Translations under genes and position numbers: made by a program
Assembly (NCBI RefSeq): GCF_004664715.2
Contig: NC_051074.1
Coordinates: forward strand, 22,670,058-22,734,057
DNA from: Peromyscus leucopus
Taxonomy: Eukaryota > Chordata > Mammalia > Rodentia > Cricetidae
Direction of reading: 5' to 3'
Length of the DNA stretch: 64,000 nt
In this document: one piece after another, positions 50,365 through 62,317 of the stretch
Layout: every line of letters begins with the position of its first letter
Numbering within the stretch: position 1 is the stretch's first letter
The notes under the pieces: model-generated
The model's input: only the letters and a program-made list of their open reading frames with translations
Databases searched by the model: none
What the model was told of the DNA's origin: nothing

Positions 50365-50545
50365 AATACTTCAAATGAATGTTTACTGTATGCTAGATAG
50401 AATTTTAGTTCTTACGATCTATTATGTGACTAAATCTTCACAACATCTCATAGGGCTGATATCGGAGTAACTTCATTTTATGGGTGAAGAAACTGAGGGC
50501 TGCCAAGGATAGACAACTTGCTCAAGATTCTTAGGAAACACACAC
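50365..50545 (-). mobile_element. MIR SINE
   Basis: Reverse-complement MIR: GAATGTTTACTGTATGCTAG, CTAAATCTTCACAACATCTC, TTCATTTTATGGGTGAAGAA and ACTGAGGGCTGCC. Confidence 0.75.
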
Positions 50546-50599
50546 AGTTCAAGGCATGAGAGAGGGGGCTAAATCCTGTCACAGTTCTAAATCTAGCTG

Positions 50600-51008
50600 T
50601 CTTGGGCAGGCTCTCTATTGCTATGATAAATGCCATGACCTAAAGCAACTTGGGGAGGAAAGGGTCAACTTGGCTATGCTTCCATATCACAGTTCATCAC
50701 CAAAGGAAGTCAGGCCAAGAACTCAAACAGGGCAGGATCCTGGAGTCAGGAGCAGATGCAGAGGCCATGGAGGGGTGCTGCTTACTGGCTTACTCCTCAT
50801 GGCTTGCTCAGTCTGCTTTCTTATAGAACCCAGGACCACCAATGAGGGATGGTACCACCCACAATGGGCTGGGCCCTCTCCCATCAATCACTATTTAAGA
50901 AAATGTCCCACAGGCTTGCCCTCAGCCTAATCTTATGGAGGCATTTTCTCAGTTGAGGTTCCCTTCTCTGTGATGACTCTAGCCTGTGTCAAGTTGACAT
51001 AGCACAGC
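50600..51008 (-). mobile_element. MaLR-like LTR
   Basis: Contains CTCTCTATTGCTATGATAAA, GCAACTTGGGGAGGAAAGGG, CACCCACAATGGGCTGGGCC, CTTATGGAGGCATTTTCTCA and CTGTGTCAAGTTGACATAGC, the reverse complement of a common rodent LTR-type repeat. Better preserved than the other copies in the window. Family name uncertain. Confidence 0.6.
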
Positions 51009-52439
51009 AACTGCATTTAAAAAGCCACCATTTGAAGATGTTCCTTATCCGCACGAGGATGAAGACTGCCCGGGTTTAGGGAAAACAGAACAAGAATATC
51101 GCAGAGCAGTCCTTCTCAGCAGATTCTCAATTTCCTAAAGCTTGGTTTTACTCACATTACAGACTTGGCCACAAAACTCAAGTAGTCGGGTGATAGAGAC
51201 AAAGTGAGGGATGGCCAGGACCTGAGGCCTCATGTGAGCTGATACTTAGAAGGCATTTCCCCCTGCAAAACTGTATAAGTTCATCTACCCAATACCATTG
51301 CTCCGGACCAATGCTAGCATGCTCTGTAATGAAAGATGGGGTAAGGGGTGAGGTACTGGGGCATGGGATTATTCCTAATGGAATTTTCCATTTTGTATTT
51401 GCTCCGTAGCTCCTTTCCCTTTGCTTTCTTTTCATATATTTTCACATTTTCTTTTCTCCTTTTTAAAAAAATTATTATTTATTTGAGACTCAGAGTATTT
51501 GCTTTAAAATCATCTTCCATGATCACTGGATGGGTTGCATGAAAAAGTAAGTTTTTTTTAAATGCATCAACAAATAGCATTTTATTTTAAGGTATAACAC
51601 ATCTTAATGAGTTGTCAATCAGAGAATGTTTAAAGTGAGCTGTAAGACATCCTAGTTTGCACCTGCAGATCAAATGTCTTCAGGAGATTGGAATGGGAAG
51701 TAATTTTGCATACATTCAGATATGCATTGCCCATAGTTTGTTACAGAAGTCACAAGGTAGGTATTTTTAAATAGTCCATGAAAAATTGGACTCAGCTATT
51801 TTATGAATTGTTATTTGAGCCTATAACTAATCTCTTTGACATTAACATCTTTAATAAACATTTGAGCAATATCTGCATGCAGAGAATTGGCTAGAACTAA
51901 GACATCATCTCTATTCATTAGGCTTATATTTTCTCAATAACCTAATTTTGTCTTTCATAAGATATTAATGCTTTTGGAAGTCTTACTCTTAATCCTATTA
52001 ATTCCTAAGCTACCCTTTAAAAGTGCATGAAGCAATATGCAAAGGCTGTCAATTTCACTGAATTATACATTGAACCGCTAAGGGTAAAGCTGAGAATTTC
52101 AGGGCTGCTGAAATGTGGAGCTTCATCTGAAAGTGTTCTGGAATGAAACAAAACTCCAGGGACACAGTTGAGATTGGTTCCTGTGGCTTTGCAGGCTTCT
52201 GATCTCAGATTGCTGGCACCAGACCAGGTGGCGACTGCTTGGCTGGGCACAGCAGGTCTATGTCTGCTTTGGACGACGGGTCTATGCTTAAGAGCAGCTG
52301 TGCCTCAGCTGCTATTGGTGCCATGTGCGGTGGGTCTCGATAATCAAGCTGGACAGAGAGCTCAGCCTAAGGCTAAGCAGCACTGGGTCCAAAGTGAAGA
52401 ACCGTGAGTGGCCAAGAGTGAGACACAGAGCACTGCTTG

Positions 52440-53355
52440 ACACGCATAGGCAACTGATGGTTATAACACTCTAACACTAGTTCCAAGGTTGTAGAAGTAA
52501 CCAGCTACTGTCTCTCTGGATTCAAGGCCCACTCCACGCAATGAAACCCACCTCTGACCCTGTCAGAGTAGCCAAGAACCTGAGACTGCATAGACCATGG
52601 GCCTAGAAGAAAAACAAACACGAACATGCTGCCACAAAAACATAATAACACAATGACCCTTAATGACATTCTGCTATACTCACACTTAAGTGCCTGGCTC
52701 AGCCAGCAACAGAGAACCTCCAGTAGAAGGGAACTAACACACAGACCCACAGCTGGACAACTCTGGAGCATTCGGCGCTAAGCGGATGTCTTCACCGGGG
52801 AGCTATGCAGAAGAGGAGGTGGGGAGATTGGAAGTCCCGAGGGGACGGATGACAGGAAGGAAACCATATCTTCCAGATACGTATGAATCCACAGAGACTG
52901 TGACAGCATGCACAGGGCCTACACAGGTCCAAGCCAGTTGGGGTCCCGGGGCTGCAAGGGGATGTAGACATGGGCTCCCACTCCTAAGCAAGAAGTTGTC
53001 TGTGACTGACACTGCTTACAAAGGAAAACCTAGTTTTCTCCAGTGGCATCTCACTGGATATATTAACCCCATGCCCAGTAATAGTTGGTCAATACAAACT
53101 CAATGGTGTTTCTTTCTCATATTGTTTTGTTTGGACAATTTTTATCTTATTGTTCTTTTGCTGATAGATTTTGCTTTCCATTTTTGTGTGTGTATGTTTC
53201 TTGTTTTTGCTTATTTTTTTTTTTTAAGAAAGAGAGAAAGGGCACAGAGTTGGGTGGGTGATGGGGTGGGGAGGATCTGAGAACCGCCAGGAGAGGGAAA
53301 AGCATGATCAGAATATATTGTATGAAAATGTTTTCTTAATTTTAAAAAAAGCAAA
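52440..53355 (+). mobile_element. L1 3' end
   Basis: L1 3' UTR words shared with the mosaic L1: CCACTCCACGCAATGAAACC, CTTAATGACATTCTGC and ACTCTGGAGCATTCGGCG, followed by a T-rich stretch and a purine-rich GGGGAGGATCTGAGAACCGC end with an A-rich tail. It may begin upstream near 52180. Confidence 0.75.
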
Positions 53356-53882
53356 GCATGAAATCATTAATCCCGTGCATTATCTCCTCCAAAAGTTGGC
53401 ACCAACTTTTATAAAGTCTGCTTATATCCATTTACCGCTATTCTTTCCCACATTTCCAGTGTGTGGTGCACACCACTTGACTCATAAAATGCTTCACAAT
53501 TGCTAACAGTGGAGGCTGGGACTTGGATGAAGCAGTCTATGAAACTGCAGTGTTTTGTTTTCCACCAAGTTATTCAGCCAGAACCCGAGGGTCTTAAAGC
53601 TAGCAACATGGAGACAGACTAGAGACCACCTCTGTTTGGGCACTATGGGTAAGCACTGTTAAAACTACAATATAACAAGTCAGGATACAATTAACAAAGA
53701 AAAAAAAATACTCTGGTTCCAGATTAGATGGTTCCAAAATGTGAGCTGATTCTACAGACAAGGGATTGATTCAAAGACTATCCCAAAGTTTAGAAATACA
53801 CTCCTGCATACTTCTATTTCTATTGCGAGAAGTCATGCTCTTCAAAAATGACCCCAAGCTTATTCTACTAACATAAAGAAGC

Positions 53883-54056
53883 AGCTGGGTGGTGGTGGCG
53901 TACACCTGCACAGTACACCTGCACACACTCTTGGGAGGCAGAGCCAGGCGGATCTCTGTGAGTTCGAGGCCAGCTTGGTCTACAGAGCAAGCTCCAGGAC
54001 AGGCACAAAACTACACAGAGAAACCCTGTCTCAAAAAACAAAACAAACAAACAAAT
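53883..54056 (+). mobile_element. B1 SINE with a 13-bp repeat inside it
   Basis: B1 from AGCTGGGTGGTGGTGGCGTA to GAAACCCTGTCTCAAAAAAC and an A-rich tail. Between the first half of the 5' region and TTGGGAGGCAGAGCCAGGCG, the normal CTTTAATCCCAGCA is absent and two 13-bp units TACACCTGCACAG-type (53901-53926) are present instead. Confidence 0.85.
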
Positions 54057-54082
54057 CAACCCAATCTTCCTATTTCTTCCAC

Positions 54083-54147
54083 CACACCTGCACAGCACAC
54101 CTGCACAGCACACCTGCACAGCACACCTGCACAGCACACCTGCACAC
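54083..54147 (+). repeat. 13-bp minisatellite, five copies
   Basis: Units of CACACCTGCACAG at 54083, 54096, 54109, 54122 and 54135, the last ending CACAC. It starts about 27 bp after the B1 tail and shares its unit with the B1. Confidence 0.95.
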
Positions 54148-54744
54148 ATGCTCAATGGGGAGTGTGCTACTTTGAGTTAAAGTTCTCAAAGTCAGAATGC
54201 TCCCTCCAGTTGGAGAATGAGATTCTAGCAGAATTTGCTGATGCTAAAGCTGAGGAAGAGGAGAATCCTGCATTTTATGTATGGTAGGAAGATGTTATGG
54301 TCCCAGAAAAGGCCCTGGCAGGTGTCCCCTGGGGCGCCCATGACAGCAGCGTGCACTCTGGGAGCAGCTAGAGCTGTGACAACCGCCAGCCCCTTTCCAT
54401 TGACTCTTCACAGTGTCACTTCACTGGTGGATCTATAGTGGCTCTAAGTGAGGACTCGATTCCTGAGACAGCTTCAGAATTGGGATTTAACACTGAACTT
54501 AGTTTTAGGAAAATGGCTGAGCAGGAGGAGGGGAACGACAGCCTATGGCCAACACATGTTTCTATACCAGGAAGTAAAAGGGAAATGTTTTTCCTTTCCT
54601 GCTGAACACATATGAACTTGGTAGTAAGTCTCACCAGCACCTGGGAAAACACCAGTAGATGCCGCGTCTGGGCCTCGTCTGGCATCTCTGGGATCCATGC
54701 AGCTTGTTTAATATGTTGCCAGGCATCACCTAGCCCAGGCTCAC

Positions 54745-54935
54745 CTCATACTCCTCCTTGAAGCCATAGCCCTCAGCACACTTCATCTGAGTGATGTGTT
54801 GGAGGAGGTCTGCCACACGGATGGCCGGGTGAAGCTGTCCAGTCTGGTAAGGCACGTCAGTAGCCTCGCGCTTCTTGTATGTATGGGACTGAACTAGGCT
54901 GCTGCTGGTGTCGCTGGCCATTGTGTGGGTCTCAT
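54745..54935 (-). CDS. Ptprm: Ptprm internal exon, juxtamembrane to D1 wedge region
   Basis: A 191-bp exon on the minus strand. Two bases finish an Asp codon, then 63 codons run from [10 protein letters not shown] to GYGFKEEYE and end exactly on a codon boundary. The acceptor is TTTCTAG with a pyrimidine tract and the donor is GTGAGC. The segment [19 protein letters not shown], followed by the GFKEEYE helix, is the hallmark N-terminal edge of D1 in the mu/kappa/rho/lambda receptor phosphatases, where a helix-turn-helix wedge packs against the catalytic domain. A run of three AGC serine codons lies in the DTSSS stretch; I recall two serines in the human protein. Reading on past the donor reaches a stop within a few codons. 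Confidence 0.94.
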
Positions 54936-57900
54936 CTAGAAAGGAAGATGGAGAAAAGAAGCGTGAACCATCAGGCTGAGTCAGGACCACAGAATGCTAA
55001 CAAGCTGGCTGATGACATCCCTCCACTCGAGGACGGCTCAGCCAGAAATCAAACGTTGCACGTTCGTAGGTTTAAATGGGATTGGCAATACTGCTAGGAA
55101 TGAGGTGGGAATCTTTGCTCTTACAAAGCAGTCCAAACGAGATATTGCTTCTGCAAAGCTCATTGACAGGAGCCTTCCGGCGTTTCAGTGGTAAAATTGG
55201 TAAAAAGTTTCAATCCGAAACTTCATCAAGACCTGGCGCCAAACCAGGCTTGTCCACATCCAAATGTCAGCGAATTAATTTGTGTAATGGAGTAAATAAA
55301 CTCTACAAATGTTCTGTGAGCAAAAGAAAAGTGCACAAAATGGTTTGGCATATAAAGCTAGCAATGCGGATGGATGGGCACTGGGTACAGGAAATCAAAG
55401 GAGAGAGGAACACTAAGAGGGAACTTGTACTGGGAATGTTGGGATGAGTCACTTTGCATGCTCTGGGATCCGGAAGCTCAACGAAAACACCGTGGGCCAA
55501 CGCGTCACACACGGAACGTTCTATGACAGCAAACATGCAGGCCAGCACAGGGTGGCACACTGGCTCCGTCAAGTCTACGGTAAGACACACCCCCCCACGC
55601 TCCCTCCGCAGCTTCTCCAAGGGGCGAGTTTGGGGAACTTACCATTGATTGGCACTTTAAAGCGGATACATATCAGGAGGAAAGAGGAGGAGAAAAAGGA
55701 AACAGGACATAAGCAACAGTACTGTGCAGATCACTACAGGCACTTCTACTGGGTGCTGTCTGTCAGTCTTCAGGGAAACTGTCTACTGAGAGGTGATCAG
55801 AGGGCGGCAAAGCCTTAACCCTCCCATCATGGTAGGATGGAGTTGTTTTCAGTTAAGCACTCAACAAAAAAAGGAGGTTAAAATTAGTGTGTAATTGCTT
55901 TTCATCCCCCATGAACCAAGAAATAACTAAATAAAGGCTATTTGTATTTAATTCATTTGTCATTTAAATTTCTTGAACAAAGCCAATCAAATTGTACTAG
56001 AAAATTAATGTCAAAATTTGGCCAAACAAGCCTAAAGAGGCTCTGCTTTAATGAGCAATGACTAGCAAATTAGATTAATAAACTGCAGAAATATTATCTA
56101 TTAAAATATTTGAGGCACATGTGTTCAATTAAGGCTATTCAATTATGAATTTCATCTTCTATGGGTTAACTCTTTAAAACGCCGAATCCCTTTAGTAGTT
56201 CCATGAACTGGGAAGATTTTTTTTTTTTTTTTTTTTTATGAAATCACAATGCTAAAAACCATTTAAAGGGAGATATCAAATCAATTTCATGTATAAATAA
56301 TAAAAACAGATGAGAAAGGATGGGAATTCCAGATTCTGCATTCACAGGTATTTCAGCCATAGTGGTCGCTAATGATTTTTGTTACTGTTCTACTGAAAGG
56401 CTCAGTCTTGAGGAACTTGGTGAGCTGGGCCTGTCCTGCAACCCTGCTCTGTCTGCATGGCAAAGCCCCTGGGGATGCATGGTATGAAGGGTGGCACACA
56501 GGTGTGGAGCTATGTCGCTGTTGCTGAAATGACACCCCAATCACTACAAGGCGGCTAAAGACACAAAAACGAAATAAAAAAAAAAAAAGGGTGGTAAGCT
56601 GAGTTTATGATTTGTTTTTGTTTTTCATTTGGATTTGCTTTGAAATTTAGCAATGTCTACGTTCCCATTTTAATAGTCACCAATACAGCCCCCTGGAAAT
56701 TTGCATCTCAGATTTGCTTGTTGGCAACTGCCAAGAGTTATCAGCGGGGTGGCAGGACCCCTGCTGAGGTACTCAACCCAGTGGGCTCTTAGTTCTCTAG
56801 GAGAAAGCTCTGTTCTGTATAAATACTAAAAGAAATGGAACATTAATTAGTTTCCCCTCTGTGCCTCTCTTGTTCTCTTCGTTTTATATTTTGAGCAGTG
56901 AATATAATTAATTTGCCTTTCATTCTGGCTGAATGGAATACCACCTAAAGGACCCAGGCTTTTCAAGTGGATGTACCAGCAACCTAGGGATGCTCTGATC
57001 CCCGGCCTGGGTCTTTTAAGAGTTTTAAGGCCACAGAGCGACAGTCACTGCCAATGTTGTATATATTTCTCCATTGCACGATGACACCTTGGCCTCGTCT
57101 CTAGAATGGAATACCTCTTCAAGCACTTACACACAACTACATCCTCCCTCCCAGAAAGAGCTGTTGTCCAGCACAGATGTGTTCAAGGGGAGCTAAGGGA
57201 TCTTGGACCATACCTGTCAGGAAAGTGGGTCACCTTTCCCGGTAGACATTCCTGACCCTACTAAAATGAGCTGTCAATCATTTTTCTCTGGCTGCTTGAA
57301 ATGATTTATTACTGATAAACAGTATCCCATGTGACCCATTTCCTATACTTAAAAAAATTACCTACCAACAATTTTCTAAAATTAAAAATGTCTTAGATGT
57401 AAGAATCAGAAAGGAAAGTTTCTTAATATCACTTCTGATGATTTTATGAGAATTAAAAATCAATTCTATATTCATTAATGAATTAGCTGAAAAATACCTA
57501 CTTGGAATGGATGCTGTATTTTGAGATGGAGGAGGATTAATCATTTATTATCTATCTGGCTCCATCCATCCATCCATCCATCCATCCATCCATCCATCCA
57601 TCCATCCATCCTTTCATCTTTGTAAGCAAATGAGGCAAAGATATAATTAAATTCTCCATGAGAACAGGGTCTTTGCAAGTGAAAAAGAAATATTAAGGCA
57701 CTGGAGCTTTATTTGTGCTGAACTCTGTCTCCTAACAAAACAGTCCTTGTCTCCATGTAAACTGTAATGGCTCCCATCCCTGCAAAGGACCAGGGTAAAC
57801 ACAAAGCTCATTTTCCTGTGGCTTCCAGGGATAACCTACCTCACTGATCTGATTCCAGCAATACGCAGATGCACAGTGCACCAGATCACAGGACTCTACC

Positions 57901-59816
57901 ATGGTTTCCAATGTACTGTCACTTATTCCTCTGGTTTCTGCTACACAGATTATACCAGGAAATGGTGACTTGTGCATTTGGCGGACTTATTTTTTTCACA
58001 CCATTTTGAAACTTGAATTGACTGTCCAGTCATACTATCTCAGAAAAGAAGCCTAGCCAGCTTCAAAGGATGTCATTAATGTTCCTAATAATAAGGCAGT
58101 GCCTTTGGAGAAATGATCTTTGTTTAATAAGCTTATCTTAACCCTGCTGTGAAATCTGAATGTATTTCTCCCTTTGACAATGCATGTCTCAGCCCTCCCT
58201 ACCCACAGTTCCTTCAGGATCAGAACATCCACAGAGAAACCTGGGGTGTGAATGCCACAGCAACACAAAGACATCACAACCTTCGCCTACCCAGTGACTT
58301 CACAAATGTCTCTGCCTGGAGATCAGAATGTCAGTGTGCATGAAGTGAGACTGTGTCCCTCACCTGTGAGAAGGATAAAGCAGATCGTCCCCCTTTATGG
58401 TTGGTGCTTAAACCTGTGTGGGGGCCGTACTGGACCTCAGGATAATCTCACTTCAAATACTCTGTTCCATACGTAATCTTAGTTCATTTTGGAGGCAACC
58501 AACTTGCTTAAGCCCAGAGGACTCTGGGATGAAGTGAAAATTACCCTCTCCTTGGAAATCTAACAACTTTTGAGAACTGAGAAGCACAGGGGGGAGTCCT
58601 GGCTGGGGGTACTGAGGCCTAGTGAAGAGAGCCAGGAAGAGGAAGTGGAAGGGAGGATGATGCTCTGACTCCAAGAACCCTTCTATACCTGGAAGTCACT
58701 TTGGGTGTGCTCCCTTCCGCACGGTTAGTAGTAGAAAGAGGACACAGCCGGACGGACACACTTGGGTTACTTATGCGTCTCAAATGCCACAGCAGCCCAT
58801 GCTTATTTGCTCATCACAGGCAGGTAATGTCATTTTTCCTCACCCTTCTTAAACTGTACAAGCAGGACTTCTTTTTTTCCTTCCCCTGTAACCCCTGCTG
58901 GGAATATTTCATATTTTAAATGCATTCTGCCCCATTGGGCTAACATTTCAGTTCATTTCTTGTGGCATCTGACACGTAATAAACCACACGATGATAAAGC
59001 ACCCGCCTGTCATTCCGCTGTTCAGAACATCAGTTCCCTTAAAATTCCACTGTGTGACAGACATGTTGCTGAGGGGTGCCCTGGGCGGATGGGTGGGAGG
59101 TCTAGACCCCACTGTGATCACTACACTACATAACGTGGGGGCGTCATTAGGAAAATGCTATTTTTTGAAACTGGCAATTTCGGTGCTTAGAGAGATAAGT
59201 GAAAATAATGAGAAGCTATTTTCACTTTTATGACTGTCATATTGGACAGAATTCAGCTCTTGGAAGTACACAGCTGAGCGGTGACGTGTCATTTGTCTTC
59301 CCCTGGGACCAGCACTAACATTCAATTCTGAACACAGAAAGGGAGAGCCCTGGAGCTGGAATTGCTCCCTGAAACCTTTTTGGTATTGCCATACCCCCAC
59401 ATGCAGCAAACCCTTCCTACCAGTAGAGACGTCAGAAGAAGACACATCACCCTGCCCCATGCCCCTGGCCCCATTCCACCCCCATGCTCCGCTTCTAGCC
59501 ATGGTATCATGCACAGTTAAAACTCCAGTCTCCTCTAGAGTGATGCTGATTTTTCTCAGTCACTCCTGAAGTAAACTTGGGGGAAGGGGATTATTCTCAC
59601 CTAAAATTGCAGTTGGCACAAATGGGTCTGTCATACATCGTAAGCAGGGCAACGCAGAGAAAGTAAAAAGAGAAAGAACAGTAAATGATTGATGAACGGT
59701 CCCCCAATTTCCCCAGGAAAGCCATAGGAAGCCTTGGCTTTATGATATCATCAAGCAAAAAACGTCCACGAGCTGCCAAAGGTGGTGAGGATGGGAGACG
59801 GTAGGGAATCTGTTAC
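54936..59816 (-). other. Ptprm: Ptprm intron (4.9 kb)
   Basis: Intron bounded on the minus strand by GTAACA and TTTCTAG. It is poor in interspersed repeats: I recognise only an (ATCC)n tract near 57.6 kb and short A/T runs near 56.2 and 56.6 kb. The 55860-56200 part is AT-rich with many ATTA cores and may be conserved noncoding DNA, which needs comparison with other mammals. Confidence 0.85.
57561..57611 (+). repeat. (ATCC)n microsatellite
   Basis: About 12 perfect ATCC units. Confidence 0.97.
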
Positions 59817-59891
59817 CTGGGTAGTAGGAATTCGGCACCGATGTGCTCAGCGTATTTGTTTTCATCGTGAAGGATGATGGTGAAGACACAG
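59817..59891 (-). CDS. Ptprm: Ptprm internal exon, juxtamembrane Ser/Thr-rich segment
   Basis: A 75-bp exon on the minus strand. Two bases complete the serine codon begun in the upstream exon; 24 codons follow, from VSSPSSFTMK to VPNSYYP, and one base carries over. The acceptor is TTCACAG and the donor GTAACA, a usable but weaker GT site. The peptide is rich in Ser, Thr and Tyr and has no folded-domain signature, as expected for the flexible linker between membrane and first phosphatase domain in R2B-type receptors. The length is a multiple of three with entry and exit phases that differ by zero, so skipping it would keep the frame; whether that happens cannot be seen here. Confidence 0.92.
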
Positions 59892-61356
59892 CTGTGAATA
59901 AAGAGAGGCTGGTCAGAGGCCACAGACAGGCTCAGTTTGGAATCACGGGAAGCACTCCCTGTGAAGGCAGACGGCTCCTACAGAGAACTGTTTGGGATTC
60001 ACTGAAGTCCACATGGCAAATACCACCATTCTCAGTGGTCTCTGGGTAGTTACTCATCCTTTCTAGGGAACAAGCTCTCTTGATCAGATCAAGACTTTTC
60101 TCATCCTATAATGGAAAATACCTACAGATAGCCACCATACTGAATAAGGAAATCCACGAGGTCCCTTGGACTTCTAACCTTGGCCTTTGTGATTGTGTTT
60201 CTGCTCTGAGCTGAAGTTTCCAACTCAAAACTGTGAGAACAAGCCAATGCATGGCTTCTGAAGAGCAGTGGGAACAGCGGTGTTTGGGTGCTCTGCTAAA
60301 AATCCCTGCCCCCAGTTCCTCATCTTTTGAAAATTTGGATTGCTGCAACTTGGCTTGTAAAGATGAAGTTGATTTGGGCTATATTGGAAATGAAACTATT
60401 TTTCCCCCATGATGCTTTTTAAGTCTTTAAATACTTGAAAAAAGCTTCTATTTCTTTGGATTATTTCTCTGAAGGACACACAACCACCATACCATCCCTT
60501 TGTCTCCATTGCTAAGAGGGAAAGTCAAACCCTCTAACTGATTCCGTTGAAGATAGGGATTTGCCATTTTGAATGCTAACTCTTCTCTACATCTTAATTG
60601 ATTTGTAATATAAAAACACTCACTTCATTAAAACGCAATGACTGATGTGTGCTCAAGGTAGTTCAATATAATGGCCCATGCCTACACTTCCCCTAAGCAC
60701 TTCAGGGGTTTATCTGATGCTGGGTTCCCAAGGAGATACATATACAATTGCACCATCCTATCCCTGGGCAGTGCCCTGGATCCTTGTGATTCCTCGGGTT
60801 GTAATTGTCTTGATGATGTGTTCCTACCTTCAAATGGCAACTATGCCAACGACGGAAGGAGGGATCCGGGCTCCCTGTCATTTATCTGGCTGTTTCTCCC
60901 AAACAGACAAGGGTCACACTTATACATGATTCCAGTAAGTTGCCAGAAAAGCAGCAATTGATGAAAACAGGAACTAAAAAATCCTCCACATATAAACTGC
61001 TCAGGGAGAGAGCACAAGGCCATGTTCTCACCTGCAGCCATTTTTACATGCTCGGTAAAAGTGTGCAAGGCAGGTACAAAATGACCACATTTATTTCCAC
61101 CTTTTGTTAAAATATGTTTACTCATATTGAGCCCATTTCCTTTCCCCATATTCTATACTCCCCTTTTTATGGGGTATTAAAGTAGAAGGCACAGCTCATA
61201 TTTTCTGTGGTGGACAGATTATTCTCCACTCCCATAAATGAATTCTGGCTTACTTTTAAATTCTTCAGTCTCTTTTTTTCTTACTATATCACTTTAGAAA
61301 GGGACTCACCCCACAGCGTCTAGAACTTTTTGAGTGATGTCTTGCAGATATGTATA

Positions 61357-61358
<2 letters not shown>

Positions 61359-61400
<42 letters not shown>

Positions 61401-61415
61401 TGTGTGTGTGTGTGT
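61359..61415 (+). repeat. (TG)n microsatellite
   Basis: TG units with one TATG interruption. Confidence 0.97.
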
Positions 61416-61481
61416 ACATGTGTGCATGCTATAGCCCCGGTGTCTGTAAACTTTCCTGGGATTGCTTCTCTATTAGCTTTT

Positions 61482-61638
61482 TTTTTTTTTGGTTCTTTCG
61501 AGACAGGGTTTCTCTGTGTAGCTTTGCGCCTTTCCTGGGACTCACTTGGTAGCCCAGGCTGGCCTCGAACTCACAGAGATCCGCCTGCCTCTGCCTCCCG
61601 AGTGCTGGGATTAAAGGCGTGCGCCACCACCGCCCGGC
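61482..61638 (-). mobile_element. B1 SINE with perfect target-site duplication
   Basis: Reverse-complement B1 ending CACCACCGCCCGGC. Identical 15-bp flanks TCTCTATTAGCTTTT at 61467-61481 and 61639-61653. Near-consensus, so probably recent. It lies in sense with Ptprm. Confidence 0.95.
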
Positions 61639-62259
61639 TCTCTATTAGCTTTTATTGAAAGGGAATGAATAGAATACTAGAAAAATGTTTACCACTGGGG
61701 ATCCCTGTCAGGGAAACTGTAAGAGATCTCTCATGGCTAACTGAGCAAGAGGGGACAACTTCTGTGTTTATGAAGAGGACGGTCAAAGAATTCCAAACGG
61801 TGGGTCAGACAGGGAGGCTTTAGTGGCAAACCTATGCTCATCAGCATCCTTGCCTGTCTACAGACACAGACCTTAACAGAACTAACTGCCCACTTAGACT
61901 TCCTGTCCAGAAGTGATGTTCTCCCTGGGGTTCAAACTTGAAACATCCTATAACTAGTAATTTCGGTTCTTGTTCTTGGAGTGAGTCATTTCAAGAAAAT
62001 GTATTCCTGAAGAAACTAATTGTGGAATAGAAGTTTGGAACCTTGATGGGTGACCCTGGAACGTGGAGAACATCTCTGAGCTTGCTCTTCCTTCTTTCCT
62101 CCATTGTTTTTTTGTCTTCTGGGGGTTTCACATGTTTCATATATGCTAGGTAGATTTCCTCCTCCGAGCTGTGGCCCCCAGCCCCGTGTGGCCCCTTACA
62201 TACTGATGCTCAGAGGATGGCCACTACTGTACAAATTCCAACTCTGTATGAGCTCAAAG

Positions 62260-62261
<2 letters not shown>

Positions 62262-62315
<54 letters not shown>
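62262..62315 (+). repeat. (TG)n microsatellite
   Basis: About 26 uninterrupted TG units. Confidence 0.97.

Positions 62316-62317
<2 letters not shown>

Larger units (their letters stand above)
13434..54744 (-). other. Ptprm: Large Ptprm intron (41.3 kb)
   Basis: Intron between the exons ending GFKEEYE and starting SFFEGQ, bounded on the minus strand by GTGAGC and TTCTTCCAG. It contains almost all of the younger retroelements of the window, two minisatellites and an assembly gap, all listed separately. Stretches where I see no gene or clear repeat include 13440-14415, 15340-16430, 16855-17850, 18330-22375, 22710-24120, 25100-25880, 26220-26800, 27080-30240, 37410-42230, 42775-44490, 46235-48400, 48640-49040 and 51010-52170, apart from short simple repeats. 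An alternative exon hidden there cannot be excluded. Confidence 0.85.

Noticed and set aside
52786..53280. 164-codon frame as a gene
   Set aside because: It lies in L1 3' UTR sequence and shows no domain or coding signature.
55181..55225. tRNA-like words GCGTTTCAGTGGTAAAATTGG and GTTTCAATCC
   Set aside because: They resemble A- and B-box words, but no cloverleaf arms or discriminator end can be assembled around them.
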